Source: Anaerolineae bacterium (GTDB taxonomy: Bacteria > Chloroflexota > Anaerolineae > Aggregatilineales > Phototrophicaceae). Taken from it: a stretch of 64,000 bases of DNA. The DNA is taken from NCBI GenBank assembly GCA_022822545.1, contig JAJEBE010000027.1, forward strand, positions 1-64,000, in the 5' to 3' direction. The position numbers were made by a program, and so were the translations under genes. Positions 32,588-42,497 of the stretch are shown here, piece after piece (within the stretch, counting starts at the first letter, position 1; every line of letters begins with the position of its first letter). The notes below the pieces were generated by a model. The model did no database searches. It was not told the origin of the DNA and worked only from the letters and a program-made list of their open reading frames with translations.

Positions 32588-35035
32588 TCATCCCTTGCGC
32601 GGTACCAGGTCCACACATTTCTCGTGCGGAATGATGAGCTCTTGCCCGACCGACAATTGGTCGTCGCGCAAGAGACTGTTGAAGCTGGAAATCTCTCGCA
32701 CTGTCATATCATACTGAATGGCGATGCGGAACAGATTCTCGCCGTCACTGACGACATGGATGCATTCGGGCGACGGCGTCGGCGTCGGCGGGACGGGAGT
32801 CGCGGGCGGCTCTGGCGTGTCTTCTGGCTCCGGTGTGTCTTCTGGCTCTGGCGGCTCTGGTGGGTCTGGCTGCAGTGGCGGTGGCGGCGCCTTCGGATAT
32901 TCATAAGCGCCGATGTCGCAGTTGCCGTATTGCGGGCGGTCGGTAAAGGGTTGATCATCCAGCAAACAGTACATTGGATCGGCATTGTCAATCGCCGGGC
33001 TGCCCCATTGCAGCGGGTGATGCGGCGGATTGCCGGTGAGTCCGCTAATCATGGCATCAGTCATCCCTGTAGCCTGCGCCTCGGCGATTACCACCTGCGC
33101 CTGCGCCTGGATCTCAGCGCCATCGGATGGGGCTGCTTGGCTCTCCGCAGGTTCAGGCGTGCAAGACCCATCCTGGATGAAGTTGCCGGAGAACTCGATA
33201 ATGATGTTGGGGTTGGGGCCGCTGTGGCAATCGCCGCCTTTTGCGCTGTCGGTAATTAGCGTATTGCGTATCTTGAAGTTGCCCGTCCAGCCGATTATGG
33301 CAATGCCGCCGCCTTGTTCTTCCGCCGAATTGTATGCCCAGGTCGTGTGGGTGAGAGTCACGAAAGAGCTGAATGAACTCAGGCCGCCGCCTTCTCTGGC
33401 GCTGTTGTTGCTGAATGTGCTGTTGGTGATGTTAAGGGTGGTTTCGCTGCTTTCGATCGCGCCGCCTTCGTCAGACTGATTTTCGACAAAGGTGCTTTTG
33501 TTGATGTCCACGATTCCGCCCGCGGTTTTCAAAGCGCCGCCGTCTTCGGTAGCCATGTTTTTCTTGAAGGTAGCGCCCACTATGTCCAGCGTGTGCAGGC
33601 CGGTTGAACTGATGAAGTAGACGCTGCCGCCGTGGCTTTTTACGGTCATGTTCCCGCTGAACTCGGTGTCGGCAATATCAACATCGCTGTCGATGGCGTA
33701 GATGCCGCCGCCGATGTCATTGGCTTTGCTATCCTTTATCGTGCTGTCGCTGACGCTCAATGAACCGCTGTTGACATAGATCCCGCCGCCCACGGTCGAA
33801 GCCAGACCTTTGGTAATGGTCAAATCATTCACGCTTAACTGACCATCAACTACCATGAAAACGCGGTGTTTGGCATCGCCGGAGATGGTATGGCCGTTGC
33901 CCTCGATTTGAACGCGGCTCGTTATCGACGGCAATGGCGCCGTCAGGGTGACATTCTTCTTCAGCAAGATGATGTCGTCGCCGGTGACGGGCGGAGTAGC
34001 CGTGTCATCCGGGTCGGCGCCAGTCTCGCAATCGTCGTTGCCATCGCTGTCGCCGCTCTCTTCGACCTGGGCGTTGCCATTGGCGGAGCGGATCGCGTTC
34101 GCCAGGCTGCAATTGTCGTCCACTACGATGACACAGGCCAGCGGGACGTTCGTCGTAACTGTCGGAAGAGTCGTCGTGCCGGACAGCGAATCCACCTGCA
34201 CACTGGTGATCTGGCCGCAATACTCAGCGCCAACGACCCAGGACGCTTCGGTCGCGTTCGGTTCAGCAGTGTTTTGAGCGCTGTCAGTATCGTATTGGGG
34301 GGTCCAGCGCGCCGTCGTAACGGTTTGATCGCCGCCGCTCAGCGCGCAGCGCAGTACATGCTGGCCGTTTTCAACCGTGTTTTCACAGCTTACGGATAAG
34401 GTGTCAGCTGTCTCCGGCGCGCACTCAAGCGTAATGGTGGTTTCAGCCGTCGGAATAACTGAATCGTCGGCCTGCGCTTCCACCTGGACAGTTGTGCTCT
34501 GGCCGCAATATTCATCGGCGATGACCCATGTCGCTGCCGGTCGGGATGTTGTTTGAGCGTATTGAGCCTCAAAACTGGGCGTCCATAGCGCTGACGTGAC
34601 AGTTAGATCGCCGGCGTTCGCCGTGCATTGCAGGATGTCGTGGTTGTCGCCGGTCTGCATCTCGCAGCTTACCGATACAAGGTCGACGCGGACAAAATCT
34701 GACATATCGCTCCGATCATCGCCGCGAATGGCTTTAACCCGATAGGTGTAGCGTTCACCGGGCGTGGTGGCGCTGGTATCGGTGTAGCTGGTTTCGCTGC
34801 TGCCGGTGTTATCCACCAGGGTACTTAGCTCGGTTTCGCCCAGCCCGGGACGGCGACGCAAGATTTCATAACCGTCTACCTGCCCGGCCGGCGCGGTCCA
34901 ACTTAAAGTGACGCCCTCGGCGCTGACGCTAGCCGATAAATCGGTCGGGGCAGATAGCGCTGGGGTTTGCTGCGCCAGGACAAAACTCTGCGGCACAACA
35001 AAAAAACAGACGATTAGACACAGATAACGTAACAT
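32588..35035 (-). CDS. Secreted Fn3 / beta-helix / LysM surface protein
   Basis: About 815 residues. I chose ATG 35035 (AGGAG 8 nt upstream) giving signal peptide MLRYLCLIVCFFVVPQSFVLAQ. Then: an Fn3 domain (~25-120); two homologous ~90-residue repeats beginning LVSVSCEMQTGDNHDILQC and LSVSCENTVENGQHVLRC, each with WTPxxxxxxAQ and a YCGQ-T motif; CSLANAIRSANGNAQV, the common opening of right-handed beta-helix domains; helix rungs with repeated GGGIYV, GGAIES, GGGLSS (~400-610); a closing CDIGAYEYP; a Pro/Glu/Thr linker (PEPEDTPEPEDTPEPP); and a C-terminal LysM (HVVSDGENLFRIAIQYDMTVREISSF...) bracketed by cysteines. LysM binds peptidoglycan or chitin-type glycans, so it is probably wall-attached. 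Function unknown, perhaps polysaccharide binding or lysis. Confidence 0.82.
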   Translation of the reverse strand: MLRYLCLIVCFFVVPQSFVLAQQTPALSAPTDLSASVSAEGVTLSWTAPAGQVDGYEILRRRPGLGETELSTLVDNTGSSETSYTDTSATTPGERYTYRVKAIRGDDRSDMSDFVRVDLVSVSCEMQTGDNHDILQCTANAGDLTVTSALWTPSFEAQYAQTTSRPAATWVIADEYCGQSTTVQVEAQADDSVIPTAETTITLECAPETADTLSVSCENTVENGQHVLRCALSGGDQTVTTARWTPQYDTDSAQNTAEPNATEASWVVGAEYCGQITSVQVDSLSGTTTLPTVTTNVPLACVIVVDDNCSLANAIRSANGNAQVEESGDSDGNDDCETGADPDDTATPPVTGDDIILLKKNVTLTAPLPSITSRVQIEGNGHTISGDAKHRVFMVVDGQLSVNDLTITKGLASTVGGGIYVNSGSLSVSDSTIKDSKANDIGGGIYAIDSDVDIADTEFSGNMTVKSHGGSVYFISSTGLHTLDIVGATFKKNMATEDGGALKTAGGIVDINKSTFVENQSDEGGAIESSETTLNITNSTFSNNSAREGGGLSSFSSFVTLTHTTWAYNSAEEQGGGIAIIGWTGNFKIRNTLITDSAKGGDCHSGPNPNIIIEFSGNFIQDGSCTPEPAESQAAPSDGAEIQAQAQVVIAEAQATGMTDAMISGLTGNPPHHPLQWGSPAIDNADPMYCLLDDQPFTDRPQYGNCDIGAYEYPKAPPPPLQPDPPEPPEPEDTPEPEDTPEPPATPVPPTPTPSPECIHVVSDGENLFRIAIQYDMTVREISSFNSLLRDDQLSVGQELIIPHEKCVDLVPRKG

Positions 35036-35382
35036 CAGGAAAACTCCTACTGTTAACAAGCATCATCGCAAGCCCCCGAGCGACAAAGGGGACTTTGCAA
35101 GGTCATATTAGCATGGTTGCAAAAGCGCCGCTTGAATAATGCTGGGCAAAGACTATTTCGCGCCTTTCCGCGCATTTTTGACCAATATAATATATTTCGC
35201 ATGATTCATCGTCACAATTTCCCGCCTCAGCAATGTTGATACTCAAGCATACATAGGGCGGCACTGTGATGTCCTGGACGACCCAAGGGCCGCCCCAACA
35301 AAACCTGAGGCAACACCCTTCCCCCGCCCCACGCGCCCGCTTATCATTAACTTGGATAATCGCGGAACTGACGAAAACAATC
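35036..35382. other. Divergent intergenic region with no recognised element
   Basis: About 350 bp between the divergent LysM-protein and fusion genes. It is locally A+T-rich around 35180-35200 (ATATAATATATT), so promoters for both may lie here, but I cannot pair -35 and -10 boxes. ORFs crossing it lack ribosome sites and recognisable features. Confidence 0.4.
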
Positions 35383-38300
35383 ATGCTCACGATGGAAGAC
35401 AACATCCGCCCGCCCTTCTCAAGCGATGACGCCAAGGCTATCGCGCAGCAGCATTACGCCCTCACAGCCACAGCCATAAAACCGCTGCCATCCGAGCTTG
35501 ACCGCAACTTCCACATCCAAACCGATGCCGGCGAGCAATTCGTACTCAAGATCGCTCACAGCAGCGTCTCCCATTGCGTCCTCGACTTGCAGACCAAGAC
35601 CCTGCGCTACCTGCGCGCTGCGATGGATATATTCCCCGCCGTGGTTGCGGCGAAGGACGGCGCCGACGCGATTGACATCCGCGCGGCCAATGGCGCAGCT
35701 TACCGCGCCCGCCTGCTGACCTACATCGAGGGCCTGCCGCTCAGCGATTTCCGCCCGCACTCGGAGGCGCTGCTCGCCGATATCGGCGCGCGGCTCGGCC
35801 AGCTTAGCGCCGCGATGCAACACTTTGGACACGCCGAAAAGCGGCTGAGCTACCGCTGGAATATCGGCAATCTCAAAAACGTGGGGGGATACGCCGTCGA
35901 CCTGCCGCCGGCCAAAAAGGCGCTGCTGAATCACTTCCTGCGCCTGTACGCCGACGAGGTCGAGCCCGCCCTGCCGACCCTGCGCCACAGCCACACTTAT
36001 AACGACCCCAACGACAGCAATATCCTCATCCGCGCCGCCGGCTCCGAAAGGCCGCGCGTCGCCGGCCTAATCGATTTCGGCGATATGGTCTACGGGCCGA
36101 CGATCGCCGACCTGGCTGTCGCCCTCGCTTATATCATGATGGGGAGCAAGCGTCCGCTGGACAAAGCCGCCCCTGTCATCAGCGCCTACCACCGCGCCTT
36201 CCCGCTCAGCGATGACGAAATTCGCCTGCTCTATCCGCTGATCGCCGCTCGCCTCTGCCTGAGCGTCTGCATCTCCTGGCATCAGCAGCGGCAGGAGCCG
36301 GACAATCGCCACCTCAGCATCAGCGAAAGCGGCGCTTGGGACCTGCTGGCGGCACTGCGCGATATTCACCCGCGCTACGCTCATTACCGCTTCCGCGCCG
36401 CTTGCGACTTGCCCGCCTGCCCGGGTACGGCGGATATCATCAAATGGCTAGAGTCTCAATCGTTCGCGCCCATCCTCGGCTTTCCTTTGACAGCGGAAAA
36501 TAGCCAGCTGCTCGACTTCGGCATGAGCAGCCGGCTGCTGGCGCAAGTCAGCGATCTGACCGACCCGCGCGCATACGAGGGGCCGATTCGCGCTCAACTC
36601 GGCGCCGGCATCATCGGCATCGGCTATTACAACGAAGTCCGCCCGATTTACCTGGCTGACATGTTCGCTATCAATCATCACGAGCGGCGGACGGTTCATC
36701 TCGGCGTCGACCTCTTCGCCCCGCCGGGCACACCGGTCTACGCGCCGCTGGCTGGCGAAATCCATAGCATCGCCGATCTCGCCGGCGAGCAAGATTACGG
36801 ACCGACGCTGATCCTCAAACATACAAACCCGAGCGCGAATCTCCGCTTTTACACGCTCTACGGACATCTCTCGCCAGAGATACTCGATCGCTGCGCAGCC
36901 GGGCAGAAAGTGGCCGCCGGCGACCTCATCGCCCACATCGGCGACTGCCCGCGCAACGGCAATTGGGCGCCGCACCTGCATTTTCAAATTATCAGCGACA
37001 TGCTCGATTTCAACGATACCTTCCCCGGCGTCTGCTCGCCAAAAGGGCGCGACCTCTGGACCTCGCTCTCGCCCGACCCCAATCTCATCTTGCGCCTGCC
37101 CTACTCCCTCGAGCCGCCACCGAAGACAAGCGCCGCCGAGCTGAAGTCAAGGCGGAAAGCGTCGCTCAACCCGTCGCTCAGCCTCTCTTACCAGCAGCCG
37201 CTGAAGATCCTGCGCGGCTACCTGCATCATCTCTATGACGAAGACGGCTTGGCCTACCTCGATTGCGTCAACAATGTGTCGCATGTCGGGCACAGCCATC
37301 CGCGCATCGTCCACGCCGCGCAAGATCAGATCGCCCGGCTCAACACCAACACCCGTTACCTGCACGATACCATTGTGGAATACGCTGAGGCTTTGAGCGC
37401 AACCCTGCCCGCTCCGCTCTCGGTCTGCTTCTTCGTCAACAGCGGCAGCGAGGCGAATGAACTGGCCCTGCGCCTGGCGCAAGCCTACACCGGCGGCAGA
37501 GACATCATCGTCATCGACCACGCTTACCACGGCCATACATCAGCGCTGATCGACATCAGCCCCTACAAATTCAAAGGACCTGGCGGGGCAGGCAGAAGCG
37601 CGCATGTTCAAGTCGCCGAGATGCCCGATGGCTTTCGGGGCGCCTGCCGCGGGTTTGATACGCAAGCCGGCGAATTCTACGCCCGTTCGGTCGCCGAAAA
37701 GATCGCCGCAATTCAAGCGCGGGGAGCGCAGCTATCCGCCTTCTTCGCCGAGGGCATCATGGGCTGCGGCGGGCAGATGCCCTTGCCGGCCGACTACCTC
37801 GCGCAGGCCTATTCTATGGTTCGAGAAGCGGGCGGCGTCTGCGTCGCCGATGAGGTGCAGACCGGCTTCGGCCGGGTTGGCGCGCGCTTCTGGTCCTTCG
37901 AGCTGAGCGGCGTCCGGCCCGATATCGTGACCATGGGCAAGCCGATGGGCAACGGCCATCCCATCGGCGCGGTCGTCACCACCCCCGAAATCGCCGCCGC
38001 TTTTGATACCGGCATGGAGTATTTCAACACCTTCGGCGGCAATCCGGTCTCCTGCGCTATCGGCCTGGAAGCGCTGCGCGTCATCCAGGACGAAGGCTTG
38101 CAGCGAAACGCGCTGGAAACAGGCGCCTACTGGATGGAGCGCCTGAACGCCCTAAGCGCCGACTATCCGATCATCGGGCAAACGCGCGGCGCCGGTCTCT
38201 TCCTCGGCCTCGACCTGATCCGCAACCGCGACACGCTTGAACCGGCCGACTGGGAAGCGGCGCACATCGTCGAGCGCCTGAAGCGGCGCGGTATCCTCGT

Positions 38301-38427
38301 CAGCACCGAAGGCCCCGGGCACAACGTGCTCAAGCTCAAGCCGCCGATTATCTTCCGGCGCGAGCATGTCGACCTGTTTGTCGATGTTTTGGCAGAGGTG
38401 CTGGCGGATACGGTGTTGCAATTCTAA
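35383..38427 (+). CDS. Kinase - M23 peptidase - class III aminotransferase/phospho-lyase fusion
   Basis: About 1014 residues, three domains. (1) Residues ~10-340, APH/hydroxylysine-kinase-like: [15 protein letters not shown] (catalytic Asp/Asn region) and GLIDFGDM (metal Asp). (2) ~400-560, M23 (LytM) fold with full zinc set: [20 protein letters not shown] (H-x3-D) and APHLHFQ (HxH). (3) ~590-1010, class III PLP enzyme: [34 protein letters not shown], and the PLP lysine in [12 protein letters not shown] near 852. Domain 3 resembles AGXT2L phospho-lyases, which cleave phosphoethanolamine or 5-phosphohydroxylysine; domain 1 could make that phosphate ester. The M23 role is unclear. No signal peptide. 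ATG 35383 is the best start (35392 also possible); ribosome site weak. Confidence 0.85.
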   Translation: MLTMEDNIRPPFSSDDAKAIAQQHYALTATAIKPLPSELDRNFHIQTDAGEQFVLKIAHSSVSHCVLDLQTKTLRYLRAAMDIFPAVVAAKDGADAIDIRAANGAAYRARLLTYIEGLPLSDFRPHSEALLADIGARLGQLSAAMQHFGHAEKRLSYRWNIGNLKNVGGYAVDLPPAKKALLNHFLRLYADEVEPALPTLRHSHTYNDPNDSNILIRAAGSERPRVAGLIDFGDMVYGPTIADLAVALAYIMMGSKRPLDKAAPVISAYHRAFPLSDDEIRLLYPLIAARLCLSVCISWHQQRQEPDNRHLSISESGAWDLLAALRDIHPRYAHYRFRAACDLPACPGTADIIKWLESQSFAPILGFPLTAENSQLLDFGMSSRLLAQVSDLTDPRAYEGPIRAQLGAGIIGIGYYNEVRPIYLADMFAINHHERRTVHLGVDLFAPPGTPVYAPLAGEIHSIADLAGEQDYGPTLILKHTNPSANLRFYTLYGHLSPEILDRCAAGQKVAAGDLIAHIGDCPRNGNWAPHLHFQIISDMLDFNDTFPGVCSPKGRDLWTSLSPDPNLILRLPYSLEPPPKTSAAELKSRRKASLNPSLSLSYQQPLKILRGYLHHLYDEDGLAYLDCVNNVSHVGHSHPRIVHAAQDQIARLNTNTRYLHDTIVEYAEALSATLPAPLSVCFFVNSGSEANELALRLAQAYTGGRDIIVIDHAYHGHTSALIDISPYKFKGPGGAGRSAHVQVAEMPDGFRGACRGFDTQAGEFYARSVAEKIAAIQARGAQLSAFFAEGIMGCGGQMPLPADYLAQAYSMVREAGGVCVADEVQTGFGRVGARFWSFELSGVRPDIVTMGKPMGNGHPIGAVVTTPEIAAAFDTGMEYFNTFGGNPVSCAIGLEALRVIQDEGLQRNALETGAYWMERLNALSADYPIIGQTRGAGLFLGLDLIRNRDTLEPADWEAAHIVERLKRRGILVSTEGPGHNVLKLKPPIIFRREHVDLFVDVLAEVLADTVLQF

Positions 38428-38456
38428 TAGCGCATTGGTTGTTGCATTTATTTCAC

Positions 38457-38475
38457 TTATTGCGTTTATTGCGTT
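38457..38475. promoter_or_regulatory. Tandem 9-bp direct repeat before the toxin-antitoxin pair
   Basis: TTATTGCGT is repeated head to tail, immediately upstream of TATGAT (38478-38483), a plausible -10 box. The location fits an autoregulatory operator for the HTH protein. Confidence 0.4.
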
Positions 38476-38515
38476 TGTATGATAAACTATCTCTCGGTGT
38501 GACTGGAGGTGAGAA

Positions 38516-38962
38516 ATGCTCAAAAACTACGTGCCGCCTGAAGACAGTGAACGCGAAATAGCCATCGACGCCGCCGCGAATCTAACATTGCCGCAAGATG
38601 GCACTGAATCTCTCAAATACTTCATCTACGATTCGCTGAAAGAAGAATCGATTGAACTGCCCACAAGCGCCGTCGTAATCTTGAGCGACATTCTTTCGCA
38701 TATGTCACGTGGGCACGGCATCACAGTTTTTCCGCGCTTGGCGGAATTAACGACAATGGAAGCAGCCGATATCCTCAACGTTTCACGGCCCTATGTCATA
38801 AAGCTCTTGGATGAGGGAGCGATACCCTATCGCTTAGTGGGCAAGCATAGACGGATTCCTCTTGCGGCCGTAATAAACTACAAAAACAGAATCGATCATG
38901 AGCGAGAAGCCATACTCGATGAAATGGTAGCGGAAGCAGAAGAACTCGGCCTGTATGGTTGA
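38516..38962 (+). CDS. Excisionase-type HTH antitoxin
   Basis: 148 residues. N-terminal ~80 residues are acidic and helical; the C-terminal half has a MerR/Xis-like DNA-binding domain: LTTMEAADILNVSRPYVIKLLDEGAIPYRLVGKHRRIPLAAVINYK. Strong GGAGGTGAG before the ATG at 38516. The stop overlaps the start of a PIN-domain gene by 8 bp, the arrangement of a type II toxin-antitoxin operon in which this protein would bind and neutralise the nuclease and repress the promoter. PIN toxins paired with this HTH/excisionase antitoxin type are common. The pair sits between two housekeeping-like enzyme genes and shows lower G+C. Confidence 0.82.
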   Translation: MLKNYVPPEDSEREIAIDAAANLTLPQDGTESLKYFIYDSLKEESIELPTSAVVILSDILSHMSRGHGITVFPRLAELTTMEAADILNVSRPYVIKLLDEGAIPYRLVGKHRRIPLAAVINYKNRIDHEREAILDEMVAEAEELGLYG

Positions 38963-39536
38963 TTCGCGGTACCATACGGCGCTGCTCGATTCCAACATCC
39001 TCGCTTCTATCACGTTGACTGACGTTTTCGTCCAGCTTGCTGTAGATGACGTGTACCGCGCCAAGTGGACCGCCGATATTCACCGAGAATGGATTGCAGC
39101 CGTTCACACGTTCCGTTCAAATATCAAGCACGAGAGATTAGAACGCCGCCGCCGCCAAATGGATGCAAAGACGCGTGACGCACTGGTGTTGGGTTACGAA
39201 GGCCTCATTGGCGGCTTATCACTGCCAGATTCTAACGACCGCCATGTCTTGGCAGCCGCAATTGTCGGGAACTGCGATCTAATTGTCACAAAGAATCTCA
39301 AAGACTTTCCCAGCGGGATTCTCGTTAGTCACGGGCTCAGCGCAAAACACCCGGATACCTTTCTCTCCGAACTATTAGATCACGATAGGCTGACGTTCTG
39401 TGAATCTATCCGTAAAGTGAGAATTCGGGCTACAAATCCACCCTTTACGGTCGATGAATTCTTGAGAAAACTGTCAAATGAAGGACTAGTTGAGACCGTT
39501 GCCATGCTGCAACTCTGTACTGACCTGATTTGCTAG
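38955..39536 (+). CDS. PIN-domain ribonuclease toxin
   Basis: 193 residues. PIN toxins cut RNA with a cluster of acidic residues. Visible: ALLDSNILASITLTDVF at the N-terminus (first Asp), HREWIAAV (conserved Glu), SLPDSNDRHVLAAAIVGNCDLIVTKNLKDFP near residue 92 (DxxDRH and the last Asp). The C-terminal ~65 residues (FLSELLDHDRLTFCESI onward) form an extra helical region seen in the longer PIN toxins of this antitoxin group. Translationally coupled to the antitoxin by an 8-bp overlap. The 39537-39647 gap that follows shows nothing definite. Confidence 0.85.
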   Translation: MVDSRYHTALLDSNILASITLTDVFVQLAVDDVYRAKWTADIHREWIAAVHTFRSNIKHERLERRRRQMDAKTRDALVLGYEGLIGGLSLPDSNDRHVLAAAIVGNCDLIVTKNLKDFPSGILVSHGLSAKHPDTFLSELLDHDRLTFCESIRKVRIRATNPPFTVDEFLRKLSNEGLVETVAMLQLCTDLIC

Positions 39537-39647
39537 TGATAAGCTAGACCTCGAACCTTCAAGTCACAATCCGCAGCATGCCAAAGTTTACCGTTTTGAG
39601 TACAGTTTTCAGAAGATCCGAATAAGCAATGTGAGAGATACAAACCC

Positions 39648-41243
39648 ATGACCCAACCCAACCTCCCCGCCGGTATCCAAATCCTCGGCGATATGCAGCC
39701 CGACTATGACTCCATCCTCACGGCCGACGCCATCTCCTTCCTCGCCGATCTCGCCCGTCGCTTCACCAAACGCCGCGACGAACTGCTTCAAGCGCGCGAA
39801 GAACGTCAAACCGCCATCGACGGCGGCGCGCTGCCCGACTTCCTGCCTGAAACCGCCGCCGTCCGCGACGATCCAAGCTGGCGGGTCGCCCCCGTCCCGG
39901 CTGACTTGCAAGACCGCCGCGTCGAAATCACCGGCCCCACCGACCGCAAAATGGTCATCAACGCCCTCAATTGCGGCGCCAAAGTCTTCATGGCTGATTT
40001 CGAAGATGCCAACGCCCCCTCCTGGGACAATATGATCCGCGGCCAAATTAACCTGCGCGATGCTGTCGACCGCTCCATCACCTTCACCAATCCCGATGGC
40101 CGCTTCTATCAACTCAACGAAGAAACGGCCACGCTGCTGGTCCGCCCGCGCGGCTGGCACCTCGATGAAAGCAACTTCGTCGTCGATGGCGCCGCCATCC
40201 CGGCCGGTCTATTCGATTTCGGTCTTTATTTCTTTCACAACGCCCAGCCCGCCCTCGAACGCGGCAGCGGTCCCTATTTCTATCTGCCCAAGCTGGAAAG
40301 CCACCTGGAAGCGCGGCTCTGGAACGATGTCTTTGTTTACGCGCAGGACGCCCTCGGCATCCCTCAAGGCAGTATCAAAGCCACCGTCCTCATCGAAACC
40401 ATCCTCGCCGTCTTTGAAGCGGAAGAGATCCTATACGAACTGCGCGAGCACTCGGCCGGCTTAAACTGCGGCCGCTGGGATTACATCTTCAGCTACATCA
40501 AAAAACTGCGCAACCACGCCGAATACCTGCTACCCGATCGCGCCCAGGTCACCATGACCGTGCCCTTCATGCGGGACTACACGCTGCATGTTATCAAAGT
40601 CTGCCACCGCCGCGGCGCTCACGCCATGGGCGGCATGGCGGCGCAAATCCCCATCCGCGACAACCCCGAACGCAATCAAGCCGCGCTGGACAAGGTCCGC
40701 GCCGATAAACTGCGCGAGGCGAAAGAAGGCCACGATGGCACCTGGGTCGCCCATCCGGGCTTGGTGCAGATCGCCATTGAAGTCTTCGATGAATATATGC
40801 CCGCCGCCAATCAGCTTGACAAGCAGCGCGAGGATGTGGACGTCTCCGCCGCCGACCTGCTGACGCCGAGCGCGGGCGATATCACCGAAGACGGCGTCCG
40901 CCTCAACCTGAAAGTCGGCATCCAATACCTGGAAGCCTGGCTGGGCGGCAACGGCTGCGTCCCCCTGTACAACCTCATGGAAGACGCCGCCACCGCCGAA
41001 ATCAGCCGCGCCCAGGTCTGGCAATGGCTGCGCCATAACGCGATCCTCGCCGATGGCCGTCCGCTGACGCTGGCGCTATACAGCCAACTGCTGGAAGAGG
41101 AGATGGACGCCATCCGCGGCGAAGTCGGCGCAGCCCGCTTCGATAGCGGCCGCTTTCAACTGGCGATGCAGCTCTTCGACGAGATGATCCGCGCCGACGA
41201 TTTCAGCGAGTTTCTCACCCTGCCAGCCTATAAATATTTGTAA
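39648..41243 (+). CDS. aceB: Malate synthase A
   Basis: 531 residues, the length of the A-type enzyme, which joins glyoxylate and acetyl-CoA to malate. Visible: [23 protein letters not shown] near residue 105, RPRGWHLDE near 165, [22 protein letters not shown] near 210, [42 protein letters not shown] near 245 (catalytic/metal Glu, GRWDYIFS), and [14 protein letters not shown] near 325. No isocitrate lyase lies in the window, so it may serve either the glyoxylate shunt or the disposal of glyoxylate from sugar-acid or glycolate breakdown. The stop at 41241-41243 touches a palindromic repeat arm. Confidence 0.95.
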   Translation: MTQPNLPAGIQILGDMQPDYDSILTADAISFLADLARRFTKRRDELLQAREERQTAIDGGALPDFLPETAAVRDDPSWRVAPVPADLQDRRVEITGPTDRKMVINALNCGAKVFMADFEDANAPSWDNMIRGQINLRDAVDRSITFTNPDGRFYQLNEETATLLVRPRGWHLDESNFVVDGAAIPAGLFDFGLYFFHNAQPALERGSGPYFYLPKLESHLEARLWNDVFVYAQDALGIPQGSIKATVLIETILAVFEAEEILYELREHSAGLNCGRWDYIFSYIKKLRNHAEYLLPDRAQVTMTVPFMRDYTLHVIKVCHRRGAHAMGGMAAQIPIRDNPERNQAALDKVRADKLREAKEGHDGTWVAHPGLVQIAIEVFDEYMPAANQLDKQREDVDVSAADLLTPSAGDITEDGVRLNLKVGIQYLEAWLGGNGCVPLYNLMEDAATAEISRAQVWQWLRHNAILADGRPLTLALYSQLLEEEMDAIRGEVGAARFDSGRFQLAMQLFDEMIRADDFSEFLTLPAYKYL

Positions 41244-41270
41244 GGTCGACTCATTAAGTCGCCCGCAAGC
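41244..41270. repeat. Family A repeat arm between convergent malate synthase and MFS genes
   Basis: GTCGACTCATTAAGTCGCCC. On the minus strand it reads GGGCGACTTAATGAG and supplies the last codons and stop of the MFS gene (ending LRAT), leaving only 10 bp between the two genes. Confidence 0.65.
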
Positions 41271-42477
41271 CCCTTGCCCGGCGCGCGACAAACCAAAAGG
41301 CCGCCAGCGACAGCAAGACCATCGCCACAATTACCAGCAGGCCGCTGTCATAGCTTCCGCTCTCATCGCGCAAGCGCCCGACCAGCCAGGGACCCAGCGC
41401 CGCGCCGATGCCGAACATGCCGCCCATCAGCCCATTGATGAAACCCAAGCCCTGCCCCTGAAAGGCATCGCTCGCCAGCGCCGTCGATTGACTGCTGCGC
41501 GTCCCCTCGCCCAAGGCCATAAAGGCGGCGAACAGGATGAGGACAGCCGCGTTAGCCGCCGCCGGCAGCAGCGCCAGCATAGCCGCCGCGCCCAGCAAAC
41601 CGGCCGCGCCAATCGTGAAGGCCTGCGCCCGCCCAAAACGGTCGGAGACCCAGCCCAGGGCGATGAAACTGCCGCTCGTCAGCAAGCCGGCCAAACCGAC
41701 CACAGTCGCCGCGGTCGCCCGCTCGACGCCGGCCGCTTCCATGGCCGCGACCTGATGCACGGTCAAGCTCCGCACCGGCCCCAAAGCCGTCAAGCCCACC
41801 AGCAGCAACGCCCAGAAGACCGGCTGCCGCAGCAGCATCCGCCAGGCGACTCTTTCGCTCCGCGCCCCCGCCCGCTGACGCAGCCCGGCCGGTGGTCGCC
41901 GCAAGCCAAGGACCATCAGCGGCAAGAGGACAATGAGACAGACAAGCGACAGCGCCAGATAAGCGCCGCGCCATTCCAGCAGCGTGATCAACCAGTTTGC
42001 CAGCGGCACGAAGACCAGCGCGCCCAGGCCCGTGCCGGCGAAGGCGATGCCGATAGCGCGCCCGCGCTGCGCCGGCGCCGTCCAACCTGCCACGACCGAG
42101 GCTACCGGTCCCAAGCCGGTGATGCCCAGCCCGCAGCCTTCAATGACGCCGTAGGAAAACAGCAGATCCGTCAGCGAGGTCGCCCGGCTGCTCAGCCAGA
42201 GGCCGGCCGCCATCAAGAGCACGCCCAAGCCGAAGACCGGGCGCGGACCGTAACGATCCAGCGCGAGCCCGGCCAGCGGCGCGGTCAAGGCGAAGAAGAG
42301 CATGTTCAGGCTGAAGATCGCCGCTGAGGCTTCGTTGCTCCAGCCCTCGGCCAGGACGAACTCGGCGAAGAAGACCGAGAAGGACAGGCGAATGCCGAAA
42401 ATGATGAATAGCGACAGCGAGCAGACGACTACAATCCGCGCGGCGGGGCGGAAATGGTCTACGGGATCCTGTTTCAT
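41254..42477 (-). CDS. MFS transporter (monocarboxylate/oxalate-formate-like)
   Basis: 407 residues with 12 predicted membrane helices. Typical MFS loops are visible: GLALDRYGPRPVFGLGVL (loop 2-3, the D-R-x-G-x-R/K motif) near residue 70, and the second-half counterpart GWVSDRFGRAQAFTIG near 275. The long first helix followed by SVFFAEFVLAEGWSNEASA resembles the monocarboxylate porter / OFA group, which would fit export or import of lactate or oxalate-like acids and the neighbouring lactate-racemase-like gene. ATG 42477. Only 20 bp separate it from the LarA gene upstream on the same strand, so they are probably co-transcribed. Substrate inferred from context only. Confidence 0.85.
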   Translation of the reverse strand: MKQDPVDHFRPAARIVVVCSLSLFIIFGIRLSFSVFFAEFVLAEGWSNEASAAIFSLNMLFFALTAPLAGLALDRYGPRPVFGLGVLLMAAGLWLSSRATSLTDLLFSYGVIEGCGLGITGLGPVASVVAGWTAPAQRGRAIGIAFAGTGLGALVFVPLANWLITLLEWRGAYLALSLVCLIVLLPLMVLGLRRPPAGLRQRAGARSERVAWRMLLRQPVFWALLLVGLTALGPVRSLTVHQVAAMEAAGVERATAATVVGLAGLLTSGSFIALGWVSDRFGRAQAFTIGAAGLLGAAAMLALLPAAANAAVLILFAAFMALGEGTRSSQSTALASDAFQGQGLGFINGLMGGMFGIGAALGPWLVGRLRDESGSYDSGLLVIVAMVLLSLAAFWFVARRARGLRAT

Positions 42478-42497
42478 TATGCGGTTGCTTGTGCTTA

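Noticed and set aside
35103-35435. 110-codon minus-strand ORF crossing the divergent gap and the start of the triple fusion
   Set aside because: No ribosome site or motif, and it overlaps the true start of the fusion gene.
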